The notes under the pieces: model-generated
Seen by the model: only the letters and a program-made list of their open reading frames with translations
The model's database searches: none
Told to the model about the DNA's origin: nothing
From: JACDBZ01 sp036262075
GTDB taxonomy: Bacteria; Chloroflexota; Limnocylindria; QHBO01
Direction of reading: 5' to 3'
Length of the DNA stretch: 64,000 bases
Assembly: GCA_036262075.1 (NCBI GenBank)
Contig: DATAJO010000038.1
Location: 1 to 64,000, forward strand
Shown here: positions 1 through 8,391 of the stretch, one piece after another
Layout: each line of letters opens with the position of its first letter
How positions within the stretch are numbered: position 1 is the first letter of the stretch
Translations under genes and position numbers: made by a program

Positions 1-2
1 TG

Positions 3-154
3 CACCGGAAGCGTTGTTCACGCGTCGTTTGTCGACTGTGGCGAGCGCCGATGAACGTGAGGAACGCATCGGCGTGCCGGTCGTGCGTGCCGGTGCTCGC
101 CACGGCGCGAAAACGCAACGCGGCGAGGCCTTCCGGTGAAAAATGCTCGCCACA
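3..154. repeat. Intergenic inverted repeats
   Basis: This gene-free stretch holds two nested inverted repeats seen directly in the sequence. CACCGGAAG at 3-11 is mirrored by CTTCCGGTG at 130-138. TGTGGCGAGC at about 37-46 is mirrored by GCTCGCCACA at 145-154. They could form one branched hairpin. They do not carry the CGATWWATCG decamers of the 175-bp elements found later in the window. I see no gene in positions 1-281. Confidence 0.45.
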
Positions 155-170
155 GCGAGCCGATCCCGAC

Positions 171-197
171 CCGTGGACCCCGTGGACCCCGTGGACC
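171..197. repeat. 9-bp tandem repeat, three units
   Basis: CCGTGGACC is repeated three times without interruption, just downstream of the stop codon of the TPR gene that ends at 282. It is followed after 19 bp by a second, 11-bp array. Confidence 0.85.
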
Positions 198-216
198 CAC
201 GTGGCGTGCTGAGCCC

Positions 217-260
217 GGCTGGGCCCCGGCTGAGCCCCGGCTGGGCCCCGGCTGGGTCCA
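217..260. repeat. 11-bp tandem repeat, four units
   Basis: GGCTGGGCCCC, with single-base variants, is repeated four times in perfect 11-bp register. The 11-bp period recurs in the arrays beside the 175-bp elements near 40.6, 46.8 and 50.5 kb. Confidence 0.85.
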
Positions 261-281
261 GGTCCGAGCCGGGCCGAGCGG

Positions 282-695
282 TCAGGCGACGCGCTCGAAG
301 CGCTCGAGCGCCCGCTGGTAGGACTCGTTCTCGGGCTTGAGGAAGACGGCCATGCGCAGGTGGCGTCGTGCCGCCGGCACGTCGCCGAGGCGCTGGCGCG
401 AAAGGCCGAGGCCGAAATGCGCGTAGTGGGCCAGGGGATTGGCCTCGACGATGGCCCCGAAGCGCTCGGCGGCGAGCTCGTGCGAGCCGACGTTGAAATA
501 CGCCTGCCCGAGGGCCTCGAGGATCGACTCCTTGCCGGGCTCGAGGGCCAGCGCCCGCTCGAGGAGCACGGCCGCCGCGCCCGGGTGGCGATCGGCCAGC
601 ATCTGCGAGCCGCGCTGGAACAGGTCGTAGGCGGAGTCGCGCTCGCCCGGCGCGGGCTCGGGTGACGGTGAGGACGAAGAGGACTGCGAGGACAT
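282..695 (-). CDS. Small TPR-repeat protein
   Basis: This 137-residue protein consists of a Ser/Pro-rich N-terminus (residues 1-18) followed by about three tetratricopeptide repeats, with typical TPR residues in GQAYFNVGSHELAAERF and GLGLSRQRLGDVPAARRHL. TPR domains mediate protein-protein contacts, and no enzymatic function can be assigned. It lies 9 bp downstream of the nicotinate phosphoribosyltransferase stop codon and is probably the last gene of that run. A TAGGCT hexamer 6 nt before its ATG could also give it its own leaderless promoter. The partner is unknown. Confidence 0.8.
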   Translation of the reverse strand: MSSQSSSSSPSPEPAPGERDSAYDLFQRGSQMLADRHPGAAAVLLERALALEPGKESILEALGQAYFNVGSHELAAERFGAIVEANPLAHYAHFGLGLSRQRLGDVPAARRHLRMAVFLKPENESYQRALERFERVA

Positions 696-701
696 CGGCC
701 T

Positions 702-707
702 AGCCTA
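702..707 (-). promoter_or_regulatory. Possible -10 box of the TPR gene
   Basis: TAGGCT on the minus strand ends 6 nt before the ATG at 695 and overlaps the TAG stop of the upstream gene. It fits the leaderless pattern seen across the window, but read-through from upstream is equally likely. Confidence 0.3.
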
Positions 708-1748
708 CGCCCGCAGGTCGATTCGCTCCAGTCTCGGGTTCTCGGTGCGTCCCGGGATGCGGCCGCGCTTCGCGACCGGCTTGCCGTCGATCTCCTTGAG
801 GTCGCCGGTGAAGTCGATCGGGCTGGCCTTGCTGATCGCCGATCCGACGGCGAACGAGTCGACCGGCGCGTTGGCCTCCTTGAAGATCGTGATGCGCTCG
901 GCGTCGAGGCCGCCGGACACGACGATCCGGACGTGCTCGTGGCCGGCCAGGTCGAGCCGGGCGCGGACCTCCTTGACGAGCTCCGGCGTCACCCGCCCCC
1001 GCTCGGACGGCGTGTCGAGCCGGACGCCCCACAGCCGCTCGCCGAGCGCATCGGCGACGCGGAGGGACTCCTCGGCCTCGTCCTTGAACGTGTCCACCAG
1101 GACGATGCGCGGCACGTCGGAGTCGATATGCCGGTCGAACGCCTCGGCGGCGCGCAGCGTGTCGCCGAAGATGAGGATCAGGGCGTGGGGCATCGTGCCG
1201 GTCGGGTTCAGGCCCGCCAGCCGCGCCCCCGCCGGCGTGGAGGCGCCGACGCAGCCGCCGACGACCGAGGCGTAGTCGAGCTGATCGGCGACGCTGGGAT
1301 GGACGTGGCGCGCCCCGAAGCCGATGACCGGGATCGGCGCCGCGGCATCGACGATGCGCCGCGCGGCGGTGGCCCAGCCGGAGCACGAGGCGACGATGCC
1401 GAGGATCGCCGTCTCGTACAGGCCGAACGCCGAGTAGCGGGCCTGGATGCGCATGACGACCTCCTTCGAGGCGAAGGGGTCGCCGTCGTGGAGCGACTCG
1501 ACGATCGGCTCCTCGGGCCCATCGGCCTCGCTGAAGATCTCGCGCAGGTAGGTGATCGCCTCTTCGGCGCCGCACAGGATCCCCTCGCCGCGCGAGAAGA
1601 TCTCCATCGTCACGACCGGGTCGAGCCGCTCGGCCGCCAGGATCGTGCGCGCGCGCTCGAAGTAGACGTCGGCGGTCTCCCCCGACAGGACCTCGGCCGC
1701 GGTCTGGAAATGCGGCCGCGGGCGGGGTGGCGCTTCCTCGGTCGTCAT
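705..1748 (-). CDS. pncB: Nicotinate phosphoribosyltransferase
   Basis: The predicted enzyme converts nicotinate and PRPP to nicotinate mononucleotide in cytoplasmic NAD salvage. The 347-residue protein has the type II PRTase-barrel signatures of the family: an early HDGDPF-like segment, an ARH motif in GFGARHVHPS, SGGLD near residue 280, and VGSAISKASP, where the PRPP phosphate binds. It is closer in length to the short archaeal/Thermoplasma-type enzymes than to the 400-residue E. coli PncB. The ATG overlaps the stop of the upstream gene (ATGA), so translation is probably coupled. Nicotinamide phosphoribosyltransferase activity cannot be excluded from sequence alone. Confidence 0.88.
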   Translation of the reverse strand: MTTEEAPPRPRPHFQTAAEVLSGETADVYFERARTILAAERLDPVVTMEIFSRGEGILCGAEEAITYLREIFSEADGPEEPIVESLHDGDPFASKEVVMRIQARYSAFGLYETAILGIVASCSGWATAARRIVDAAAPIPVIGFGARHVHPSVADQLDYASVVGGCVGASTPAGARLAGLNPTGTMPHALILIFGDTLRAAEAFDRHIDSDVPRIVLVDTFKDEAEESLRVADALGERLWGVRLDTPSERGRVTPELVKEVRARLDLAGHEHVRIVVSGGLDAERITIFKEANAPVDSFAVGSAISKASPIDFTGDLKEIDGKPVAKRGRIPGRTENPRLERIDLRA

Positions 1749-3703
1749 GGCCGAGCAGTGTACGACGCGCGCCGCCGGGCGAGGAAGATCGCGATCCCGA
1801 GCAGCAGCAGGGCGAACAGGACGGCGCTCACGATCCGCACCACCCCGGCCGTGGCGGCCGAGTCGACGATCCGCTCGGCCTCGCCGATGGCGTCCACCGC
1901 CTCCCGCAGGTCGCCGTCGGCGAAGCGGCCGCTGGCCTGGTTGAGCGCCGCGGTCGGATCGGGCCCTCCGATGAGGCCGATGCGCTCGAGGAACGAGCGC
2001 TCGGCGTTCACCTCGCGCGCGGCATCCGCGTAGGCCGCCACGACCGCGCGCTCGGCCTCGATCTCGTCGTACGCCTCCGGGCCGCCGCCATAGGCGCGGT
2101 ACGCCTGGGTCAGGCGCTCCGGCGTGGCGAGGCGGACCGCCTCGATCTCGCGCAGCAGCGCGTCGCGATCGTCGAGCCAGCCGGCCGCCTCCTCGATCCC
2201 CGCCCGGGCGGAGTCGAACTCCCAGGCCGCCATGGCGCCGAGGACCGCGTCGGGAGCGCCCCAGCCGTTCGCCGCCTCGACGAGCGCGTCGAACGCCTCG
2301 CGCGCCTCGGCGCGTGCCGGCAGGAGCGCACGGTCGGGATTCGTGAGGACCCGCTCGGCGAAGAGGTCCGCCACGGCCGTCCCGGACACCATCTCGAGGT
2401 GGTCGAGGAAGCCGCGCGTCGTGAGCGGGGTGGTCGGCCCGGTCACGCCGTCGCGCGGTGGCGCGGCGTCGACCGTCGTCGCCTCGTACGGGCCGATGGA
2501 CGCCGCCACGCGCGCCAGGACCGTCCGCAGCGCATCGTCGCCGACGACCTCGCGCAGCTCCTCGACGAACGCCCAGGACGCGGCGTAGCCGTACGCCTCG
2601 GTCTCGGGGTCGGCGTCCCGGCCCCACGCGTCGAGCGGGACGGCCGCGTCCTCGCGCTCGCTCGCCCGCTCGGCGGGGTCGTACGGCAGGTCGAGCTCGA
2701 GATCGGCGGCGACCTCGGCCGCGACCGCGCTGGCCAGCCCCTCGCGCAGCCAGCGCGACTCGACGAACGACGGCGAGATCCAGACGTGGACGACCTGGTG
2801 GAGCGCGGTGAACGCGGGCTGGTCGAAGGCGACCATGATCTCGGTGCCGCCGGTCACGCTCTCCCCGAAGCCAGAGCCGTCGGTCGCCACCGACTCGGTG
2901 AGCACGAGCTGGCCGATGCGCGGGTACGGCAGCCCGAGGACCTCCTCGATGCGCGGCAGTGCCCGGGTCACGAGGTCGAGCGTGCGCGTCCCCCATTCCG
3001 GGTCGTCGGCGAAGGCACGGACGAGGAGGTTGGCCGTGCCGCCGTCGAGCGGGACGACCTCCTTCGACTCGGCGTACTCGGCCGGGCGGATGGCGGTGAC
3101 GAGCGCGACCCAGCGCGACGGATCGGCGATCGGTCCGCTGACGAGCGTGCCGCCCTCCTCGGTCAGCGGGTCGCCGTCGACGCGGACCTCGTAGCCCGCC
3201 GGCATGACGACCGTGACGTTCCCCGCGGTCCCGAAGCCCCAAGCCGGGAAGACGACCAGTGACGGCCGCACGCGCAGCTGCGACGACTCGGTGTCCGGCA
3301 GGACGTACGACAGGCGCAGGGAGACGCTCTCCTCGAAGCGGACGCCCTCGCGCAGGTCGATCGTGGCCACGTTCGTTCCGCGCTCGTCGACCCCGACGCT
3401 CACGTCGAGCTCGCCCTCGTCGTCGCGCGCCGCGACCCGATCGGCCTCGTCGTGGATGGCGAGCCGCAGATCGTCGAACACGCTGAAGAGGCCGGCGGGA
3501 TCGGGCGTCGTGTTCGTGAAGTCGATCCGGACCTGGACGCCGATCTCGCCGCTGTCGACGCGGACGTCGTAGCGCGCCACCGTCTCGAGCTCGTAGCCCT
3601 CCTCGGCGGCGTCGAGCGCCCCAGGCCGCGCGCCGAGCAGCATGACCAGGGCCGTCACGAGCCCGAGGGCGAGACGGCCCGCACGGGTGCGTGCGGCGAT
3701 CAC
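1745..3703 (-). CDS. Membrane-anchored M1-like pseudo-peptidase
   Basis: This 652-residue protein starts at a GTG that overlaps the upstream stop. It has a signal peptide (about 1-32, cleavage near DAAEE), a beta-rich N-terminal region (about 36-215), a gluzincin-like middle domain, a helical C-terminal region, one transmembrane helix near 622-642 and a short basic cytoplasmic tail. It should face the outside of the membrane. The segment HQVVHVW at 302-308, followed some 20 residues later by WLREGLASAVA, has the layout of the M1 zinc motif HExxH...WLxEGxA. The catalytic Glu is replaced by Gln303. A dead or altered peptidase is inferred; the substrate is unknown. Confidence 0.6.
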   Translation of the reverse strand: MIAARTRAGRLALGLVTALVMLLGARPGALDAAEEGYELETVARYDVRVDSGEIGVQVRIDFTNTTPDPAGLFSVFDDLRLAIHDEADRVAARDDEGELDVSVGVDERGTNVATIDLREGVRFEESVSLRLSYVLPDTESSQLRVRPSLVVFPAWGFGTAGNVTVVMPAGYEVRVDGDPLTEEGGTLVSGPIADPSRWVALVTAIRPAEYAESKEVVPLDGGTANLLVRAFADDPEWGTRTLDLVTRALPRIEEVLGLPYPRIGQLVLTESVATDGSGFGESVTGGTEIMVAFDQPAFTALHQVVHVWISPSFVESRWLREGLASAVAAEVAADLELDLPYDPAERASEREDAAVPLDAWGRDADPETEAYGYAASWAFVEELREVVGDDALRTVLARVAASIGPYEATTVDAAPPRDGVTGPTTPLTTRGFLDHLEMVSGTAVADLFAERVLTNPDRALLPARAEAREAFDALVEAANGWGAPDAVLGAMAAWEFDSARAGIEEAAGWLDDRDALLREIEAVRLATPERLTQAYRAYGGGPEAYDEIEAERAVVAAYADAAREVNAERSFLERIGLIGGPDPTAALNQASGRFADGDLREAVDAIGEAERIVDSAATAGVVRIVSAVLFALLLLGIAIFLARRRASYTARP

Positions 3704-4275
3704 AGGGGGCGGCCCAGCAGACGGGCGATGAGGCTGCGCCGGCGCCGCTTCGGGGGCGGCGGCTCCCAGGCGGGCATCGCCAGCTCGACCTCGCCGCGAT
3801 AGCGGCGCAGCAGGGATCGGTTGCCGCCCTCCTCGCCGCTCCAGTCAGGCAGGATGCCGCGGTCCGCGACGGCGTGAGCCGTCTCCTCGAGCAGGCGATC
3901 GGCGACGACGACGAGGCGGGCGATGCCCCGGCCGAGCTCGTCGCGATCGAGCGCCGCGGTCGGGAGCTCGGTCATGAGCATCGGTCGGTCGTCGTCGGTC
4001 ATGGCGAACTTCACGTAGGGATAGTCGAAATTGGCGCGAAGCATCCTGAGGAAGACCCGCTTCGGGATCTCCATGGCCTCGAGCCCATAGTATGCCCACA
4101 GCGAGACGCCGACCCCGGCCACCCACGCCACGGTGATCCGCAGCCCGTGACGACGGTCGCCGTCGAGGACGAGGTCGCGGCTGAACGCGAGCTCGTCCGG
4201 GCCGCCGGCGGCTTCGACGACCTCCAGCTCGAGCTCCCCGAGCCAGCGGTCGATCGGCGGGGCATCCTCAGGCAC
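3700..4275 (-). CDS. YbjN-domain protein
   Basis: The 191-residue cytoplasmic protein resembles the YbjN / type III secretion chaperone-like family. Visible features are an alpha/beta core with YVKFAMTDDDRPMLMTELP around residues 85-105 and a helical region ending in a basic tail rich in KRRRR. The molecular role of the family is not established; in E. coli YbjN affects stress and motility. The GTG start overlaps the 3' end of glgC by 8 bp, and the stop overlaps the next gene (GTGA). It therefore belongs to the glgC-to-TPR transcription unit. Confidence 0.65.
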   Translation of the reverse strand: MPEDAPPIDRWLGELELEVVEAAGGPDELAFSRDLVLDGDRRHGLRITVAWVAGVGVSLWAYYGLEAMEIPKRVFLRMLRANFDYPYVKFAMTDDDRPMLMTELPTAALDRDELGRGIARLVVVADRLLEETAHAVADRGILPDWSGEEGGNRSLLRRYRGEVELAMPAWEPPPPKRRRRSLIARLLGRPL

Positions 4276-5545
4276 CGATGGCGGCGCGTCCCCTGGCGCG
4301 CACGGTCTCGCCGGAGGCGATCTCGGTCCGGCCCTCGAAGTCGGCGTCGGTGACGAACGGGTCGATCCGGCAGTTGCGGCCGATGACGACCCCCGCCGGC
4401 ACGCTGGCCCGCTTGCCGACGAGGGTGATGCCGGCCGCCAGCCGCTCGGGCTCGTCGCGGTTCGGCGTCATGTCGTCGCCCGTCCCGACCCGTGCTCCTG
4501 GGCCGATGCGGGCCTCCTTGTCGACGATCGCGCGGTCCAGCGCCGCATCGGCTCCGACGACCGCGTCGAACATGACGATCGAGTCCTTCACGCGCGCGCG
4601 GCGCTCGATGCGCACGCCCGGCGACAGGATGCTGCGCTCGACCGTGCCGTGGACCACGCAGCCGTGGCTGATCATCGATCGGCTCGCGTCGGCATCGGCG
4701 CCGACGATGGCCGGCGGGCGCTCCTCGGACTTCGTGTAGATGAGCCAGCCGCGGTCGTTGAGCTCGATGCCCGGGTCGTCGCTCAGCAGGTCGAGGTTCG
4801 TCTGCCAGTAGCTCTCGACGGTCCCCACGTCCTGCCAGTAGCCGCCGAACTCGTAGGCGTAGACCCTGCGGCCGTGCTCGACCATCCAGGGCAGGACGTC
4901 GCGACCGAAGTCGACCCGCTCGGGGCCGAGCCACTCGCGCAGCGCCGGCCACGAGAAGACGTACACGCCCATGCTCACGAGGTTCGAGGGTGGCTTGGCC
5001 GGCTTCTCGACGAAGGCGGTGACCCGGCCACCCGGCGCGACGTCGAGGATGCCGAAGCGGTGCGCCTCCTCGATCGGCACGCGGCGCACGGCGCAGGTCA
5101 CGTCGGCCCGGGACTGCCGGTGGACGTCGAGGAACGGGCGGTAGTCCATCTTGTAGACGTGGTCGCCGGCGAGGACGAGGAGCAGCTCGGGGTTGCGGTC
5201 CTCGATGAAGTCGAGGTTCTGGAGCACCGCGTCGGCCGTCCCGCGGTACCAGTCGCGGGCCCGTCCACGGCCGATGAACGGCTGGAGCAGCGTGACGCCG
5301 CCCCGGCTGCGGTCGAGGTCCCACGGTCGCCCGACGCCGATGTGGTCGATGAGCGAGCGCGGCGCGTACTGGGTCAGGATGCCGACGTCGGTCAGTCCGG
5401 AGTTCACGGTGTTGCTCAGGGCGAAGTCGATGATCCGGTACTTCCCGCCGAACGGGACGCCGGGCTTGGCCCGCACCTGTGACAGGATGCTCAGCCGCTC
5501 CCCCTCACCCCCCGCCAGGATGAGCGTCAGCACCGAGCTCGACAC
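4268..5545 (-). CDS. glgC: Glucose-1-phosphate adenylyltransferase
   Basis: The enzyme makes ADP-glucose from ATP and glucose-1-phosphate, the committed step of bacterial glycogen synthesis. The sequence shows LILAGGEGERL near the N-terminus (nucleotide binding), PFGGKYRIIDFALSN, LAGDHVYKMDY, FVEKPAKP and a C-terminal left-handed beta-helix with hexapeptide repeats. The length of 425 residues is normal. I chose the GTG at 5545 because it places the Rossmann motif a few residues in. A second in-frame GTG at 5533 is possible. A much longer alanine-rich reading frame upstream overlaps the PBP gene and is rejected. No other glycogen genes are nearby. Confidence 0.92.
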   Translation of the reverse strand: MSSSVLTLILAGGEGERLSILSQVRAKPGVPFGGKYRIIDFALSNTVNSGLTDVGILTQYAPRSLIDHIGVGRPWDLDRSRGGVTLLQPFIGRGRARDWYRGTADAVLQNLDFIEDRNPELLLVLAGDHVYKMDYRPFLDVHRQSRADVTCAVRRVPIEEAHRFGILDVAPGGRVTAFVEKPAKPPSNLVSMGVYVFSWPALREWLGPERVDFGRDVLPWMVEHGRRVYAYEFGGYWQDVGTVESYWQTNLDLLSDDPGIELNDRGWLIYTKSEERPPAIVGADADASRSMISHGCVVHGTVERSILSPGVRIERRARVKDSIVMFDAVVGADAALDRAIVDKEARIGPGARVGTGDDMTPNRDEPERLAAGITLVGKRASVPAGVVIGRNCRIDPFVTDADFEGRTEIASGETVRARGRAAIGA

Positions 5546-5576
5546 GAAGGAGATTCTACGGCCCGGCGTCGCGGCG

Positions 5577-8327
5577 TCAGTCGCCGCCTCCGTCGCCGCC
5601 TCCGCCGCCGCCGCCGCCGCCCCCGCCGCCACGGCCACCGCCGCCGCCACGGCCGCCGCCGCCATCACCGTCGGACGGCCTCGGCTCCTCGGAGGCATCG
5701 CCGGATGGGCGCGGTCCGGGCGTCGGCGCCACGCGCTCGCCGCAGACGGACGGGAAGCCGGACTCGCCGTACAGCGGGGCGATGGCGAACCGGACCCGTG
5801 GATCCTCCTTGTAGCGCGATGGATCGCCCGCCGCGCCGGTCTGGCCGTTCACCACCCGGTCGGACCACGTGTCGGCGGCCTCGACCCAGTTCTGCGGGCG
5901 GTCGGGCGTCGCCTGCGACACGTACAGCTCGAGGTCGAGGCAGCCGTTGGGGTGGACGTTGTCGACCGGCGGCACCGTGCCCTCGAGGAACGGCACGGTG
6001 ATCGTCTTGCCGCAGCGATTCGAGGCGGCCATGCCGGTCCAGCGGCAGACGTTGGCGGTGACGACGCCCTCGGGTTGGGCGAACTGCGTCTGGCCGACCG
6101 GGGATTCGCCGTTCCACGCCCACGGCTCGTTGAGCGCGCGGCGCATGAACTCCTCCCACAGGTAGAGCGGTCCGTCGGCGCTGAACAGGCCCTGGCCCAG
6201 GACATTGCTCATCGGCTCCTGGTTGTTGTTCCCCATCCACACGCCGGTCACGAGGCTGCCCGGCACGTAGCCGAAGCCGGACACGTCGCGGAAGTCGTTC
6301 GTCGTTCCGGTCTTGAAGCCGGCCGGCCGTCGGACGCCGTCGGGGGTGTAGAGATCGGCCCGATCGCCCCACAGCAGGTTCCGGGCGGGATCGGTGTTGC
6401 CCTCGAGGATCCAGTGGATCAGGTAGGCCTCCGCCGGCGTCATCGGATGCTCGGTCTCGGGCGCGTCGTCCTCGCGGGTGTAGATGACGCGACCCTCGCT
6501 GTTGCGGATCTCGAGGATCGTCGTGTTCTGCTCGAGGCTGCCCTGGTTGGCGTACACGCCGTAGGCCTGGGTCATGTTCGTCAGGTTCATGGGCACCGAG
6601 CCGAGCGCCAGGGACAGGCCGGGATCCTGGGCCATGATGTAGTCGGTCGATGCGATCCCGAGCTTCTCCGCGAACTCCGCCGTCGTCGGCGAGCCGACGA
6701 GGAACTGCATCTGGACCGACGGGATGTTCAGCGAGTAGCGCAGGGCGTCCATGGCGAGCACCGGGCCGTGCTCCTTGATGTCGGCGTTCGTCGGCCGGTA
6801 CGACGCCGCGCCGTCGACCCCGAACTCGGTGATGGCGTCGACGAACATCGTCGACACCGTCGCGTCACGCGATTGGAAGGCCGATGCGTACGTGATCGGC
6901 TTGAAGGCCGATCCGGGCTGCCGCAGGCCGAGGCCGGCGACGTCGAACTGGCCCTGCACCCGCGGGTCGTCGCGGTTGTAGTAGTCGACGCTGCCGATGT
7001 AGGTGATGATCTCGCCCGTCGCGGAGTCGATCGACACCAGGGCGCCGTTGTTCACGTTCTTGTCGCCCAGGTTGGCGACCCACTTCTGGACGAGCTCGTG
7101 GGCGACCTGCTGGAGCTGGTAGTCGAGCGTGGTCGTGATCCGGTAGCCACCGGTTCTGACGGCGAGCTCCGGATCGTCGACGTCCTCGAACGAGCTGAGG
7201 ATGCGGACCGCCTCCTCGCGCACCCGGAAGCTGAAGTGCGGCTCGCGGAGCACGCTCGTGACGCGGCCCGGCTCCATCTCCTTCCAGGTCGTGTTCCTCG
7301 CCTCGTTGAACTGCGCCTGGGTGATGTAGCCCTCCTCGAGCATCGCGCGCAGGACGAGGTTCCGCTCGTGCAGCGCATCGGCCGCCGCCTCTTCGGATCC
7401 CGGCTCGCCGTTCGGGTTCTGGTACGGGTCGAGGAACGACGGCGCCTGCGGCAGGGCCGCGAGGAAGGAGGCCTGGGCCACCGTCATGTCGTTCAGGTCG
7501 GTGAGGCCGAAGTAATTCGCCGCCGCCGCACGGATGCCGTACGAGCCGTTGCCGTAGTAGATGAGGTTGAGGTACGTCTCGAGGATCCTCTCCTTGCCGT
7601 CGCGGCCCGGATACGCCTCGGTGACCTGCATGGCCAGGATGTTCTCGCGGATCTTGTCCTGGATGTCCGTCGAGTTCTTCGGCTGCGGCGGCTGGCAGAC
7701 GTCCTGTTCCTCTTCCTCCTCGCTCTGCTCCTCGCCCTCGCCCTCGGTGGCCGGCTGGTCCGGATCGGCCTCGATGGCGCTCGGCTGCGGCGTGGCGTCC
7801 GGGTCGACCTGGGTCGACGCGCCCTCCTCCTGGAGCACGCGGGCGTAGTCGATGACCTGCTGGGTGATCGTCGAGGCACCCTGGACGATCTCGCCGGCCT
7901 CGAGGTTCGCGAGCGCCGCGCGCACGATGCCCTGGAAGTCGACGCCGTTGTTCTCCCAGAACGTGCGGTCCTCGCTGGCCACCGTCGCCTGCCAGATGAC
8001 GTCCGGCACCTCGCTGAAGGTGACCGACTCGCGGTTCTGGCACTCGAAGCGGGCGAGCAGTGTCTGCCCGGTCCGGTCGTAGACGTACGTCGACTGCGGC
8101 GGGTCGATGTCGTCGAGGATCCTCGGGTCCGGCAGGTCCGAGGCGAAATACGCGTACGCGGCGAACATGCCGCCGGCCGTGCCCATGATCGAGCCGACGA
8201 ACATGAGCGTGAAGACGCCGAAGGTGACGAGAAGGAACGTCGCAAGCCCGCGGCGTTGCGACCCACGCCGCGTCGTGCGGCGGGTCATCATCAGATGACG
8301 TCGGCGCCGCTGGAGAGCCGGATGCAT
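5577..8327 (-). CDS. Class A penicillin-binding protein (PBP1A type)
   Basis: This 916-residue bifunctional peptidoglycan synthase acts outside the membrane. It has a cytoplasmic basic tail, one transmembrane helix (about 27-60), a GT51 glycosyltransferase domain with catalytic Glu119 in ASEDRTFWENNG and GASTITQQ, then a transpeptidase domain with the nucleophile motif SAFK, RYSLN and KTGTTND. An acidic insert of about 60 residues interrupts the GT51 domain after the QQVIDYARVLQ segment. The C-terminus is an almost pure glycine tail of about 25 residues. The ATG at 8327 has TACCCT 8 nt upstream. Downstream ATGs at 8291 and 8288 are alternative starts. Confidence 0.9.
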   Translation of the reverse strand: MHPALQRRRRHLMMTRRTTRRGSQRRGLATFLLVTFGVFTLMFVGSIMGTAGGMFAAYAYFASDLPDPRILDDIDPPQSTYVYDRTGQTLLARFECQNRESVTFSEVPDVIWQATVASEDRTFWENNGVDFQGIVRAALANLEAGEIVQGASTITQQVIDYARVLQEEGASTQVDPDATPQPSAIEADPDQPATEGEGEEQSEEEEEQDVCQPPQPKNSTDIQDKIRENILAMQVTEAYPGRDGKERILETYLNLIYYGNGSYGIRAAAANYFGLTDLNDMTVAQASFLAALPQAPSFLDPYQNPNGEPGSEEAAADALHERNLVLRAMLEEGYITQAQFNEARNTTWKEMEPGRVTSVLREPHFSFRVREEAVRILSSFEDVDDPELAVRTGGYRITTTLDYQLQQVAHELVQKWVANLGDKNVNNGALVSIDSATGEIITYIGSVDYYNRDDPRVQGQFDVAGLGLRQPGSAFKPITYASAFQSRDATVSTMFVDAITEFGVDGAASYRPTNADIKEHGPVLAMDALRYSLNIPSVQMQFLVGSPTTAEFAEKLGIASTDYIMAQDPGLSLALGSVPMNLTNMTQAYGVYANQGSLEQNTTILEIRNSEGRVIYTREDDAPETEHPMTPAEAYLIHWILEGNTDPARNLLWGDRADLYTPDGVRRPAGFKTGTTNDFRDVSGFGYVPGSLVTGVWMGNNNQEPMSNVLGQGLFSADGPLYLWEEFMRRALNEPWAWNGESPVGQTQFAQPEGVVTANVCRWTGMAASNRCGKTITVPFLEGTVPPVDNVHPNGCLDLELYVSQATPDRPQNWVEAADTWSDRVVNGQTGAAGDPSRYKEDPRVRFAIAPLYGESGFPSVCGERVAPTPGPRPSGDASEEPRPSDGDGGGGRGGGGGRGGGGGGGGGGGGDGGGD

Positions 8328-8335
8328 CGGGGCAG

Positions 8336-8341
8336 AGGGTA
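8336..8341 (-). promoter_or_regulatory. Possible -10 box of the PBP gene
   Basis: TACCCT (TANNNT type) on the minus strand lies 8 nt before the chosen ATG at 8327, consistent with a leaderless transcript. No -35 element is obvious. Confidence 0.35.
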
Positions 8342-8391
8342 CCAGCGAACGGGGTCCGGGTCGAACGCCCACCCGCACGCACGAAGCGCCG

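Noticed and set aside
705..3242. An 845-codon Arg-rich frame fused in front of nicotinate phosphoribosyltransferase
   Set aside because: The upstream part is the out-of-frame shadow of the membrane protein at 1745-3703, with low-complexity Arg/Gly composition. The enzyme starts at the ATG at 1748, coupled to the upstream stop.
4268..5698. Alanine-rich N-terminal extension of GlgC
   Set aside because: The extra residues come from reading through the complement of the glycine-tail codons of the PBP gene. The GTG at 5545 gives a normal GlgC N-terminus.
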